In this document: positions 23,022 through 35,454 of the stretch, piece after piece | Layout of the letters: the number at the start of each line of letters is the position of its first letter | Numbering within the stretch: the first letter of the stretch is position 1 | From: Adiantum capillus-veneris | Lineage: Eukaryota > Streptophyta > Polypodiopsida > Polypodiales > Pteridaceae | Direction: 5' to 3' | Assembly: GCA_014529385.2 (NCBI GenBank) | Contig: CM043964.1 | Coordinates: forward strand, 103,115,587 to 103,179,586 | Length of the DNA: 64,000 nt | Made by a program: the position numbers and the translations under genes | Notes under the pieces: model-generated | Databases searched by the model: none | The model's input: the letters and a program-made list of their open reading frames with translations, nothing else | What the model was told of the DNA's origin: nothing

Positions 23022-23380
23022 ACAAACTCCAAAGTTGGCGGAGGTTTGACAGTTAGAATGTCCTCTTCAAACTCTATCTACTGATATATAGCACGCCATG
23101 AAATTCCTCATATTTTAGAAGATCCTTTTTTTTAATTCACCTATGATGTGACAACTCTGTCGGAATCTAAGTGAATCAAAAAAGAATCTTCTAAAATATG
23201 AGGAATCTCATGGCGTGCTATATATCAGTAGATAGAGCTTGAAGAGGACATTCTAACTGTCAAACCTTCACCAACTTTGGAGTTTGTTTGCAAAAATTTA
23301 TCCATGCACCCGTTTTGGTAGAGAGAGGTAAAGTCAAACTCCTTAAAGGGACCCTTTGTGAGTCCAAATTTTCCCTAATG
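22929..23380. repeat. 452-bp imperfect palindrome (inverted repeat arms of about 210 bp)
   Basis: Left arm begins CATTAGGCAAAATTTGGATT and the right arm ends AATTTTCCCTAATG; pairing runs through CTTTAAGGAGTTTGAC, CTCTACCAAAACGGG, GACAGTTAGAATGTCCTCTT, TATATAGCACGCCATGA and ATATTTTAGAAGAT to a loop of about 40 bases near 23155. Arms are roughly 90% identical by eye. The left arm lies within a longer open frame on the minus strand, so the right arm is probably the inverted duplicate. Confidence 0.9.
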
Positions 23381-24350
23381 TGTCTTGCAACCTCCTCGTT
23401 CCCATCCTTCCTTGTCCTCCTTGAACCGAGGCCAAGGATCAATTTTCATTAGGTATTGCATTGAACCTGTTATTTTGTTCTTCCTTATGGATTCCCCATA
23501 ATCGAGCCTTAGACCTTGCACTAATGTCCCTATAAATCTCCTCCTAATAACAACATTGTGATATCCTTGTGATCGTATAATGTCGTCTAATGCATCCCCA
23601 AATTGGTTCAATGGGATCGGCTCTATCCCACTTGCATCTATATAGAGGATATAATCCTCGTAGAGAGACCCGAGGATTGGCACCTTCTTTGCTCCTAGTG
23701 GGATTTCGGCCCCCGGGTCATACCTCACTCTTTTTGCTACCCACTCTATCAGCCGTGACCTATCCGGATCTTGTTGGGCGGAATTCCCAAGGCCCAAGTA
23801 ACTAGCCCACTGGCACCCCCCTTGAGCATTTCAACAAGAAAGGGATTGCGGCGTGTCACTGTTCTGGGTGTTTGTATAAAGAGAAAGTGTTCCTCCCCCT
23901 GCTAGATCGGTCCACCTCGAGCCACCTTTAGTTTCCCATAATAAGGAGTGGGTGCCGGTCTTAACCAACATAGCATGCCTCCCTTTAGCCTCTACTGTTA
24001 CCCTCTCGTTGGAGAGCAACCTTTTTAATAGCTACTAACGACGCATTACTCGGATTTTGAGTAACATCTGGGAAGAGAAGCAAGTTATTTCCTTCTACAA
24101 AAGTCAGCTCAAATTGATTGGCTATCCGGTTCACATCCAGGATCTTGCAACTTTCCCCTAGGATGTACTCCAAGAGCTCTGTTAGGGTCGACTTCTCCAC
24201 GGCCCCGAGCCCCCACAAAAAGAGACTGAACTGCTCTCGGGTATCTAATTTAAAGACTAGTCTCAGGAAGGCTCTCAACAAGTTAAAAGACCATATTAGG
24301 TATTTTGGTAAAAATCTCACATTATGGGAATCTCCAAATTGACTAAATTC
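23375..24350 (-). pseudogene. D5/P4-type SF3 helicase relic
   Basis: The minus-strand frame near 24240 gives REQFSLFLWGLGAVEKSTLT, a Walker A-like loop with Glu where Gly is expected, then LLEYILGESCKILDVNRIAN and LTFVEGNNLLLFPDV (Walker B position), matching the core of D5/P4-type superfamily 3 helicases that unwind DNA at viral or plasmid origins. After a frame change near 24020 a segment with LLSNERVTVEAKGRHAM follows, and at 23375-23797 a winged-helix tail like those after D5 helicases (PIPLNQFGDALDDIIRSQGY, VVIRRRFIGTLVQGLRL). At least one frameshift and a missing N-terminus make it non-functional. Source could be a nucleocytoplasmic-type DNA virus, a polinton-like virus or a plasmid. 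Confidence 0.6.
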
Positions 24351-24578
24351 ATGTAATTTGAGAATTTTCCACTTAAAGTGGGAAAAATTGAGGTGTGTGG
24401 TTAGTAAATAAAGTGAAAATCTCATAGGGTTGTGGTCTTGATAAACACCAAAAGTCAAGAGGATGTACAACACATGGATTTGAATAATAACTATAAATTA
24501 CATAAAACAAAGGAAGATACAAAAAAGATTTTCTTTACAAACTAACTAGTATAGTCACAATAGAAGCTCCACATAATT

Positions 24579-27500
24579 CTACTCCACATTTGATACCATA
24601 TCTGAACTTTGATCCAAGTGTGGTTGATGTGCACGAGTGAGGCCTTCTTTGGCTTTTAGAGCATGCCTTTCTGGAGTCTTTATTCTAGAAAATGGTCCTT
24701 CTTTGTTGGGTCTCCAGGACCAAACAATTGCATCTATAGTTTCCCACACTTGTGGGTCCTTATAGTTGACAGCCCTGTAAGCTTGAGTATCTGTCATCCC
24801 ACTTTTTCTCGTGCAAGGTGCCCAATATTGAATCAAGATTTTTCTGTAGTTTGGTGATGTAGGCTCATTATCAATGTCAGATAAAGCCATTGCAAGCCAC
24901 ACTGGATAGATTTCTGTGTCACTCGGAACAAGCATAAGAAAGTCACCTTGGTGCACATCAGACATAGGGTCAAACTGTTCCCTTGGCCTATCTCGTTGAG
25001 GCCCACAAAAATGATCGTTCAACTCTTCAAGGCTTAGGAATCTTTCTGCTCCTTGTTGCAAATTCATTGTAGTGCTTTGTAGGTGAGAATATTCTTGAGT
25101 TTTTGGCCAAAACATTTCATACAAGACTCCCTCTGATATGATTGCTTTTCCAATCTCTTCAATTACCTTACTCCAATAATCTATCACGGGTCTATAATAT
25201 CGTGGAATACTTGAACCATTCCCTAAATTTTTCCAAAATTTTATATAGTTCTTTAGCCCCAAAATGACTTCTTCGTGGGCCTTGACATACTCCGCCATTT
25301 GTACTAGAGGTGGATCTCCATGTGGTAACATTGGCTTGCCTTCTGTGTCTGTTTTCCAAAGGCGAATACTTCCACTCCAACTTGATACACCTACATGTGC
25401 CTTATATTGCATCATTGGTGTCTCATCTTGCATAAAGAACCTGAACTGAAGCGGTTTGGAATGTCCAACAAGTATGTCTTGTCCATCACAAAGATAGCCA
25501 TCACAATATTGCTTGAAATCAGGGATCTTTGTGAGAAAAAATGGACCTGGAGATGAAGATGAGCTGTTTCGTAATGTATCCATCAAATGTGGCAAAGTAT
25601 AGGTTTGTGTAACTCTCAGCTTCTCTGAAAACCTACTAAACATGGCGTCTATGTCCTCATGTGTATGCCCAACCATTAAAAATCCTAGCTGGATGGTTTT
25701 GAAAACACCCCTTGCAGCAAGCATTGACAAATAGGCAGATAAGTATCGATTTTTGTTTTCCCCTGCACAATTATCCAATTGAAGCAACAAGTTCTCTGGC
25801 AATCTACGAAATGTTGACCCCAATTCCTCTTCTGCAATTTCTGACGACTGCACAATGGGCTCTTTTCCATCACTCAAGTTATGGTAGTCCAAAGAATCCC
25901 TTGAGTTCAAAGCATGTAGTAGTGAAATATTGCTCCTTGGAAGTCCATTTGTTACTAGATCACCAAGAGGATGCTTATCTATCATATCTAGGTTATGTAA
26001 ACAATTAGCAATTGAGCCAATTGTAAGATTTGGATCAGCTGGCCACAAACCATTCAAGACAAAGTGTCCGTAATGACCTTCTCCATGTACATGAGTGATC
26101 ATGCCAATCAATGCCACCTGCAGATTATATCTTGAATCCACACCCTTGGGAACAATGCGTCATCTAGGAATGGCAGTCTTATTTTGATCCATCTTATCAT
26201 GGATTATGCATACATATTTTTGTGGTTGAGTTTCTGAATATGTGCGCCATGCATAATATAGGCTTCTGCAACTCTTTTGTTGTGCCATGTGAACTTCTCT
26301 CTCCCTTAAGAGAAGAGCTCTCTCTTCAAGAGAAGGTTTAGCTTCTAACCTTGCCTTGATTGAGCTACAAATATTGCACTTAGAGAACTCACTCGTCTTT
26401 GTTAAAGTGACATGTGGGTACTCTTTGTTCCAAATTCTACCAAAAGAAGATTGGGATATCTTCTTCTCATAGCCCATTTGGTCAAGTGTCGTGTTGATTT
26501 CACATAAAATATCCACTTGTTTGTATGTTGATGGAATCACCAATTGAGTCTCTCTTGAGCCATCTAGCAGTGTTCTACTTCTATGTGGCATCTTCTCAGA
26601 GTTGTTTTCCACAAACTCATTTAGTAGTGCTCTTGATAAACTAGTATGTTGAAGTCCCCTTCTCAATGTACATGTGTTCCCATGTACATATTGGCGCACA
26701 CCATTTTCAAAGTTCTCCTTGTATCGATAAAATGATGTCTTTGGTATTCCATGTAGCTCATACCATGCTCTACAACAAACAATAGAGCCATTTAGCCTGA
26801 ATTGGTATCGTGACTTCTCATCTTTCTGATAACATATAGAAAGAACATCATAAACATAATTAGTGCGTGATTTTTGAGACTCTCCCCAAAACTGTTGTCG
26901 TAACCTTGTCACCATATCACGATCTGCAAACTGGCAACATTTTTGTGCACAAAAATCAATGCATGATACCCTTTGAATTGATTTGTTTGAAAGGTAAAAA
27001 GTCGAAGCTGGTGCTGCTTTTGATTTTTGAGTCCTGTTCATGAAAGTGTATCGTCTCTTCCTTGACAACTGGACAACATTACTCCCATCAAGTTTTTTTC
27101 CAACATTGTCATCGTTGGATACATCCTCATATGTAGCATGCATGCCATCAACAGGAACAAATCGTTGTAATGGGCTCCCATTCAACATTGTTGTCTGCTT
27201 GATGGGCCACTTTAGCAAAGTGATGCTACCCACTTCAACCACATCATCAATGCTTGCATTTTCTCTTTCAATACCCACACCCACACAATCAAGACTAAGT
27301 TCCTGAAAGTTGGCATAATCATGTGGAAATACATATAAGATGGTCCCTTCATTCATGGTTTGCATCATTGTGTCATCTTTTAAAAGGACCCTCTGATTTC
27401 TCCAAGACTCTCGAATCATTGCTTCAAATTCTGAGCTTGTCATAGGTATTGCATCTGTAACTAGAGGATCAGAATGATCATGTTCTTCATCACCATTGTA

Positions 27501-27785
27501 GCTTTCCTGTGGATCAATTAAGTTCCCGTTTAATACAAAAGATTGCAAAAGAATCTTTGACCATCGAACAGCACTCCATAATGAGCCTTGGAGAGATGAA
27601 GTATCCATTGTAGGAAAAGGTAGGACCACATCCTTCAAGCATTCCTCCACTAGTATGGAGACATTTCCTTGCCCTATCTTTGTACCACCACAAGTGGAAT
27701 CTGGATCTGTTCTACACACACAGCCAATACCAACAATTTCATTGTCAAGTATCATATGTACTTTCTCCCCAGATTCAAAGTCCAT
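24579..27785 (-). pseudogene. Transposase-like protein with DN..ENKN and GHTHEDID motifs (DUF7869-like), one stop
   Basis: Two frames, 27785-26160 (541 aa) and 26141-24579 (520 aa), are in phase and separated by TGA at 26157-26159. The first half carries cysteine pairs (FCAQKCCQF, FSKCNICSS) and ends CIIHDKMDQNKTAIPR. The second has LLLQLDNCAGENKNRYLSAY and FLMVGHTHEDIDAMFSRFSE, an acidic-residue arrangement like an RNase H-fold D-D-E/D active site. The motifs match the DUF7869 group found in many eukaryotic repeat families. Translation start ATGGACTTTGAA follows TTTTTCACTTACAG, so 27785 is probably an exon start. Only one lesion in 3.2 kb suggests recent inactivation. Confidence 0.7.
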
Positions 27786-27869
27786 CCTGTAAGTGAAAAA
27801 GATTACATTGTTAAATCCATAGTTATAGAAAAATACTCTTCAAACAAAAAATCATGCTACAACATGGAA

Positions 27870-29740
27870 AAGGTTTGCATAGGTTGGACAAGTGGTGAAC
27901 CTTGAGACCAAATCCTCCTTGCTATATTAATGGAAGCAAGGTTGGAAATTATGGTGGATCTTGAAACCAAAGCATCCTTGCTATATTAGAACATAGGTTG
28001 GACAAGTGGTGGACCTAGTTGTAATACCCATTGCCACCTATCAACTACTATAGGACTATGCTTTCCAATGTCCAAGTATCCCTTGAGGCTTTCAAGGTTG
28101 AACACGTGGTGGACATTGAAACGAAAATCCCCTTTCTATATCAGAGCATAGCTTGGACAAGTGGTGGACCTAGTTATAATGCCCAATATCCAAGGTGAAA
28201 CACCTTTGGACCTTCCTACCTTGCTTGCCAATGTTTACGTAGCCCCTCATTTCTTTAATGGAAGCAAGGTTGTACAAGTGGTGGACCTTGAAACCAAAGC
28301 CTCTTTGCTATATGAGAGCAAAGGTTGGACCTAGTTGTAATACCCACTGCCACCTATCAACTACTATAGGACTATGCTTTCCAATGTCCAAGTATCCCTT
28401 GAGTCTTTCAAGGTTGAACACGTGGTGGACCTTGAAACGAAAATCCCCTTTCTATATCAGAGCATAGCTTGGACAAGTGGTGGACCTAGTTATAATGCCC
28501 AATATCCAAGGTGAAACACCTTAGGACCTTCCTACCTTGCTTGCCAATGTTTACGTAGCCCCTCATTTCTTTAATGGAAGCAAGGTTGTAGAAGTAGTGG
28601 ACCTTGAAACCAAAGCCTCTTTGCTATATGAGAGCATAGGTTGGACCTAGTTGTAATACCCACTGCCACCTATCAACTACTATAGGACTATGCTTTCCAA
28701 TGTCCGAGTATCCCTTGAGTCTTGCAAGGTTGAACACGTGGTGGACCTTGAAACAAAAATCCCCTTTCTATATCAGAGCATAGCTTGGACAAGTGGTGGA
28801 CCTAGTTATAATGCCCAATATCCAAGGTGAAATACCTTAGGACCTTTCTACCTTGCTTGCCAATGTTTACGTAGCCCCTCATTTCTTTAATGGAAGCAAG
28901 GTTGGTCAAGTGGTGGACCTTGAAACCAAAGCCTCTTTGCTATATGAGGGCATAGGTTGGACCTATTTGTTATACCCACTGCCACCTATCAACTACTATA
29001 GGACTATGCTTTCCAATGTCCAAGTATCCCTTGAGTCTTGCAAGGTTGAACACGTGGTGGATTGTTGAAACCAAAATCCCCTTTCTATATCAGAGCATAT
29101 CTTGGACAATTGGTGGACCTAGTTATAATGCCCCTCCTTTCTTTAATGGAAGAAAGATGGAAAAGTGGTGAATCTTGAAACCCAAACCCTTTGGCTATAT
29201 ATAGAGGATAGCTTGGACAAGTGGTGGGCTTAGTTGTAGTATCCAATGTCCAAGGTCCAAGGTGAACTATGTAAAGACCTTACTTCCAAAAACAAAGTCG
29301 TACAAGTGGTTCTCCTTCAAACCAACACCTCCTTAGTGTATTAGAACATAGCTTGGAGAAGTGGTGGACTTAGTTGTAATGGTGAATGTCCAAAGCAAAC
29401 TATTATAGGACCTTGCTTCCCAAATCAAGTTTGGACAAGTGGTGGATCTTGAAACCAAAACCCCCTTACTGTATTAGAGCATAGCTTAGATAAGTGGTGG
29501 ACCTAGCTGCCATGGAAAATGTTCAATGTGAACTACTACAGGACCTTGCTATTGAATGTCTAAGTAGATCTAGCTTCTTTAATGGAATCAAGGTTGGGAA
29601 AGTGGTGCATCTTGAAACCACAAGCCCTTTATTGTATTAGAGCATAGCTTGGACAAGTGAGGGACCTAGTTTTAATGTGTGATGTCCAAAGAAAAGTATT
29701 ACAAGACCTTGCTTTCCAATATTTGAATTGGTCAAGTGGT
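27870..29740 (+). repeat. Satellite block 1: GGACAAGTGGTGGACC core in a 316-bp higher-order unit
   Basis: The block ATGTTTACGTAGCCCCTCAT recurs at 28231, 28548 and 28863 (spacing 317 and 315). Within each unit the core (G)TTGGACAAGTGGTGGACC appears several times, separated by different linkers such as CAACTACTATAGGACTATGC. Beyond 29140 the cores continue with degenerate linkers. No coding sequence; short frames encode repetitive WTSGGP or VHHLSK-like peptides. Confidence 0.9.
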
Positions 29741-31020
29741 TAAAACTAAGTATAAAACTTTGACCATTTTCTTCTCGAATTGCCAAAAAGCTAGTTTTAG
29801 ACACCCCTAAATGAAAATGGTTTAGGGTGGCCTTAAACAACGTTTTTTCAAAGACTTGAACAAAAGGGTTGCCGAAGAGTAATGAAAATTTATTATGGCT
29901 TGAAGTGCCTGAGTATGTGAAAACAAGCCTAGGTTTTCCACGAGGCAAAAGGTGACATAATAAGAACATTGGAAACTTAGGATTGACCATGTGGCCTAAA
30001 CTTTGGCAAGTGAAGTGATGGCCAAGTTTTGTGGCACAGTGTGCACTTGGTCCTATATGTGTTGACCACTTGGCTAAATCTAGGACCATAAGGCCAAACC
30101 TTTGGCACCTTAAATATAGTATGGGACATAATCTAGAACTGCTATAGTAAATTAGTAGTATGGTTAATATGTTAATATTTGTATTATATTTAAGTATATG
30201 CTAAATATAATTTATGTTCAAAATTTCACTAATGAAGAATGTTCCCATTTAGCACTCCAGATGCGGGGTCTTAGGGCAATGCCACAATGGGGTGACAAGG
30301 CAGCGCTTCCACGTGAGGTTTGGGGGTAGCGCTCTTGATGGGGATGTGAAATATAGCGCTCTCGATGGCGGGGCTTGGGAGGCTGATTTCGGGATATTGT
30401 TCCGGGCGGGGTCAAGGGGCGGCGCCCAAAGATTTATTTTTTTAAAAGTGAATTCATAGCATAGAGTTACGCATGTTTTGCATATTTTCAACCATGATAT
30501 CTTTAATTTTGGCCGTGTGAATTGGTTAATGTTTTATATTGCTTTTGTTTTTTTAATCCTATGATAAAACATGGACTTGTAGCATACGTGGCATTCTAAT
30601 AAACCCTATCAAGATTAGGCACAGAGAGAGCGCACGAGCAACGCACACAGAGAAAGCAAGCGAGCAGCAAACACATAGAAAGCGCACACGGATCGCACAC
30701 AGTTGGAGTATACGCGCACGTAGAGGAGCAAGCCCGGCATCGTACACAACACACAGGTGGAGCGCACAGGATTGAAAGTTCGGGCACAAGTTAAAGAAAC
30801 AGCAGCGTACGCAACACTTTCCAGAAGGGCAGGATCGGGCATAGCTTCTTCTCAGGAGACATTGCACACCTCATGAATAGAGAAAAAATAGGTATTTCTC
30901 TCTCTCTCACTCTCTTTCTTTCTCCATATAGAGAAGATGGTTCTCTGTAACTCTTCTTGCACACACACTCTCTCGTCAAAAGACAGAGATACGTAGTTTA
31001 AAAATATCCCCGCACACATA
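29741..31020. other. Non-coding, includes a GC-rich insert at 30241-30440
   Basis: No convincing gene; a 150-codon minus frame at 29637-30089 has no recognisable features. From 30241 to about 30440 the composition jumps to GC-rich with repeated AGCGCT boxes (TAGCGCTCTTGATGG, TAGCGCTCTCGATGG), unlike its AT-rich flanks. 30600-30830 has CGCACA/GAGCG short repeats. Confidence 0.4.
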
Positions 31021-31290
31021 CACATATTCCCACACATCATCTTCCTCTCTTCCACATACATAACCACAGTGAAATCTGTTATCTTGTTGTCTCTCTCTTG
31101 AAAATACATGCACATATTCCCACACATCGTCTTCCCCACTTCCACATACATAACCACAGTGAAATCTGTTATCTTTTTGTCTCTCTCTTGAAAATACGTG
31201 CACATATTCCCATACATCGTCTTCCTCTCTTCCACATACATAAACACAGTGAAATCTATTATCTTTCTCTCTCTCCTCTCTCTAGAAAAC
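31021..31290. repeat. 90-bp tandem repeat, three copies
   Basis: CACATATTCCCACACATC-type starts lie at 31021, 31111 and 31201 exactly 90 bp apart, each followed by CATACATAACCACAGTGAAA and TCTCTCTCTTGAAAATAC. Confidence 0.9.
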
Positions 31291-31769
31291 AGGTATTTCT
31301 CTCTCTCTCTCTCTCTCTCTCTGTATCTTGCTATCTCTCTCTTGAAAATACATGCTCATGTATGTGTGCGTCTGTGTTATCTATGTGTATGTATGTATAT
31401 TTGTGTTATTTCATTGTAATACTCATACATAATGCAGATACACAATTACACTTAATTACGATATGCACACATAGTATATATATATACATAAATATCACAA
31501 ATAACTAACACATTGTAATACTAGTAAACTTGAATGGAAGACTTACTTGCGTGATCTGTTAAAGTCGATTCTTGTAGCGAGTTCTGGATGTATGCTGAGC
31601 TGATTTTCCTCTAATCCATTTGTAGATACGATTGTAACTTCTGTTTCTCAAAAATAGTAGTGTTGTTTAGTGATACACCTAATGGACATAAATGGTTGAA
31701 ACTAGGACATGTAGACCAAAAATACGTGTATTTCTTTGGATGAATATATACACTTTTTGGTGACCCTTA

Positions 31770-32602
31770 CCACAAGTGGTGGACCTTGAGACCAGTGGAC
31801 TATAAGGACCTCCAAACAATACCTTGTACACTCAATCCTTCTTGGTATCTAGGTTGGACAAGTGGTGGACCTTGTACAAATTCTCTAACCACTCTCTCTA
31901 ACATGGTGACATAATTTAGGTGTGATAAATTCATATCTATGCAAACTAATATCAGTTTAGGCTTGTTAATTTGAATTTGTTTGAATTTATGTATAATATA
32001 ATGATTTGAGGTTTGCATATTTGAATTTAGGTGGTATAATGATATCTTTTTGTGGCAAACTTGAATTTAAAATCAATTTCGCGTGGGATATTTTAAATTT
32101 AAGTGGTAAAATTTAAATTTTTATAAAAAAGTTTGAATTTTAAAATTTGGGCAGGATATTTTAAAATTTAGGCGGGATATTTAAAATTTGGGAGGGATAT
32201 TTTAAATTTAGGCGATCAGATTTTGAATTTCAAATTTAGGCGGGAAGGTTTTGAATTTATAGCGAGATCTCCCTTACATAAGAGAGTATAGGTTGGACAA
32301 GTGGTAGACCTTAAAGCTAGAGAATCCATGCTACTGGACATGATAGGTGAGGAATCTAGTTGAATATTGTATGTATAATATATATGTAATAGATCTAGCT
32401 TGGACAAGTGGTGGACCTTGGAACAAAACCCTATGTAAAACATATCATGCACATTCCAAGTGGTGAGAAAAAATATCATTTAAGATATAGCCTTATAGGT
32501 TGGACAAGTGGTGGACCTTAACACCAAGATATTCTTAATGTAATGACATAGAGTGGAAAACCGGTGAATCTTGAGACCAAACCATACTACTAGCGATAAT
32601 AG
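31770..32602 (+). repeat. Satellite remnant with CAAGTGGTGGACC cores and an AT-rich insert
   Basis: Cores occur near 31773, 31856, 32292, 32401 and 32502 in the same orientation as blocks 1 and 2. Between 32050 and 32270 a short degenerate repeat (TAAATTTAGGCGGGATATTT) is inserted. The block is cut at 32602 by the LTR retrotransposon; its sequence resumes at 44943. Confidence 0.85.
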
Positions 32603-32862
32603 TGGGGCGGTCCGGGGCGGGCAACAAGAAGAGCAACCTCTAGACACCCTTCAAGGCTCCCGTGCTGCTCAATGGGGCTGGGGCACAACACAACACAAAC
32701 CCAAACAACAAACCCACAGCCAAATCCCAACTACACAAGGGGCACCACCTAGTTTAAGAGCGAACTAGGATGCAAAAGAGGAGAATCGTTAGAGCAACCC
32801 ACAAACAAGCAAGGAATTTACACTAACCCTAACACCAATGGAACACTCTCACACACTAAAAC

Positions 32863-32925
<63 letters not shown>

Positions 32926-35305
32926 TGCTCGGGCTGCTTTGAAACGTACCGGCAATGATCAAGCAAACACAACTATATATTTAAGAAAGAGAGAGAAAGG
33001 GGGAGGGGATGCTTGTTGCATTAATACCTTCTTATAAATCTGTCATGATAAATCAAAGTGAGATTAGTATTTGTTCAACATAGCTTGCATAAATTTCACC
33101 ACAACACATCACAAGAAAAGCCACCCCAATCACTGTTTTAAGGCTCTTAAGGCCAGGGGAGTCCTCTCCACCCTGTCGCCTTCTTACAGTATGTGGGATT
33201 TATGGCTAGATTGATGACAACACCATGAGACAAGCTATCAAGAACTTAACAAAAAACACCAAGACACTTACGCATCATTGTTGTCCATTACTTCACGTTG
33301 GAAAGGAGACAAAGTATCCGAGCTTAGTCCAAATCCACCCTCCTTGATTTAGCAAATGTTGGGCTTACACTAGTAGGAGAAATGATAGATTTTCTACTCT
33401 CAATTGAATGATCACTCTCTCTCTTACAATGGCACAGAGTTCCCTTGCTAATCCCTTATTACAACACATGCACATGCATAAGACAATGAGCTTCCACTCA
33501 AGAGCTCCTTCTAGAGAGGTTGAGCTTGGCTTCTCAAGCTATAGCATAGTGCTGTTGCTTATGGCTCCCCCTTTTGTGCTAGCTACACCCTCCTTTTATA
33601 GCAATTTTGAAGGCTAGGGTTACTCCTCTAACCATGGTTGGGTTAGATTTTCAGCAATTTATCTAATTTCTTTTGCTTGGAATTATCAAGAAGTTGGTGA
33701 GGAAAGAGAGATGAGAGAAATGGAGGTGATAGGACTTTTCATAGTGGGTTAGTGTTAGTAGAGTTAGTATTAATTTACAAATGGAATTGGATATTTACAA
33801 TGGGAGTATCCATGTAGGATACAAATAAGGAAGGAAAAAACTCTTAAGAGGTAAGAAAAGGTGGCTTTCTTACAAGGTTGATGCTCCAAGTGTCTTGAGT
33901 AGGGCCGATTTTGACGCCTGTTGACGGTCCACTAGCTTTGACGGTACATTTTTTCTCCACTCTTGACCTTCCTTGAGAGACAAGATAATTGAAGCTGAGT
34001 AATCAACCACCATGATGCTGTCTTTTAAGAGAAGAGGCTGAATTTTGTGGTTCTTTTGATAGATATGGGTAAATTGGAGGAGGAAAAATGAGACTAGGTG
34101 GTCAATTTTGGAATGGAATTGTGTGTGGGAGGTATGAGTTCACTATGGTTTCTCTTATTCTTCAAGGTTGAGGAGAAGGTGAGTAGTGTGCAGAGAGGAG
34201 TGGTGAGAGAGATGGGGATGATGAGTGGAGAAGTGTGTGCGAAAGAGGAAAATGAGAAAGTGGAAGAGAGAGTGTGGCTGCATAGCATGGGAAAACTGGG
34301 GTCCACTAAAAAAATCATAGCTCACAGCTCGTAGCTCAAAAAAATATGAAAAAATTTGTAGCAAAAGTTCAGCTCACGAGCTACAACTTTTGTTTGTATC
34401 ACCTTTTCAAATTCGGAGAGCAAGTGAACTTTAAAAATTCAGCAAAACCGACTGTTTTTTTCCACTGCAAGGTCCTTGTGGGGTCCTTCTTTGGATGATT
34501 CTTTTGAATACCTCCAAGAGTGAGCCCTCCATAGTGCATGTATGCATGCCACCTACCCTTGACCTTATTTGGTAGGTCTATAATTGAAGATATTGTTGAG
34601 ATTAGGATATAAGTGAATAGTACAACTAAGAAAATCAAATATTGAGGGGTCTAAAAAATATGTACATGTCAAATATAAATAATATAAGTGGAAAAAATAT
34701 AAAGGGGTCAAAAGAAATCTCTCTCATTATGAGGCTACCATAAAAAGATAAATATTTTTGGTGTTCTAATTTTTTAGAAAAAAACAAAATAGATGTAGGA
34801 AGGGAAAAATCAAAATAGTGAAAAAATATACACATAAATAAAACTAGTTTTTTTGGATTTTTGTTGGGGTGGAGTTACACCAAATATAAGAGAAGCTTAC
34901 ATGAAAATATTTCTATATGGAATAAAGAGTATGAAAAATGGTAAGAAAAAATTGTGGTAATGATGAGGCAATGTACAGAGCATAAATAACACACACCTAG
35001 GTAGAAATATTTAAATAAATACCAAAATAATTATTAAAAAAATCTTTTATTTAGGCCCTATATATAAAGAAATATTTACATACGCATGGGCCATAATATT
35101 TTTTTTATTTTTTTTATTTTTTTTTGGCTCAACTAGCCCAATGACTAGCTAATTGAGGGTTTTTTAAGAAGATATGGGAAAAGTCCCGTGACTCACGCAC
35201 GCCTATGTACAGTGAAATGGTAGGGATAGCCACAGTGTTTGGGTGATTTTGGTAGGGTGAGGTAACTCACTGTGGTAATTACAAAGAGCCGAAAAACGGC
35301 TATCA
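32603..35305 (-). repeat. 3' LTR of the Tat-type element (2703 bp)
   Basis: In element orientation it starts TGATAGCCG and ends CCGCCCCA. Contains a (GA)n tract at 32867-32922, longer than in the other LTR, and an AGCCGAAAAACGGCT palindrome at the edge. The purine tract GGGGAGGGCTAA abuts it at 35306-35317 as the likely polypurine tract. Short frames inside are not genes. Confidence 0.92.
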
Positions 35306-35454
35306 TTAGCCCTCCCCGTGGATGATGGTATATTCATGTACCATCATAGAGCATCTTTTCCAAAGAGAGTGCTTCAGAGTCCTTGACAAGATCTTCATTG
35401 TTTGGCCCCTCAGAATTTTGGCTGGAGTTACACTCATGCTTCATGTAACAATAC

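Noticed and set aside
29637-30089. 150-codon minus-strand frame
   Set aside because: No motif, starts without ATG, partly overlaps satellite, and the antisense of satellite cores is often open.
34094-34334. Frames inside the LTRs (and their copies at 43733-43973)
   Set aside because: Located in LTRs, overlapping on both strands, with no recognisable domains.
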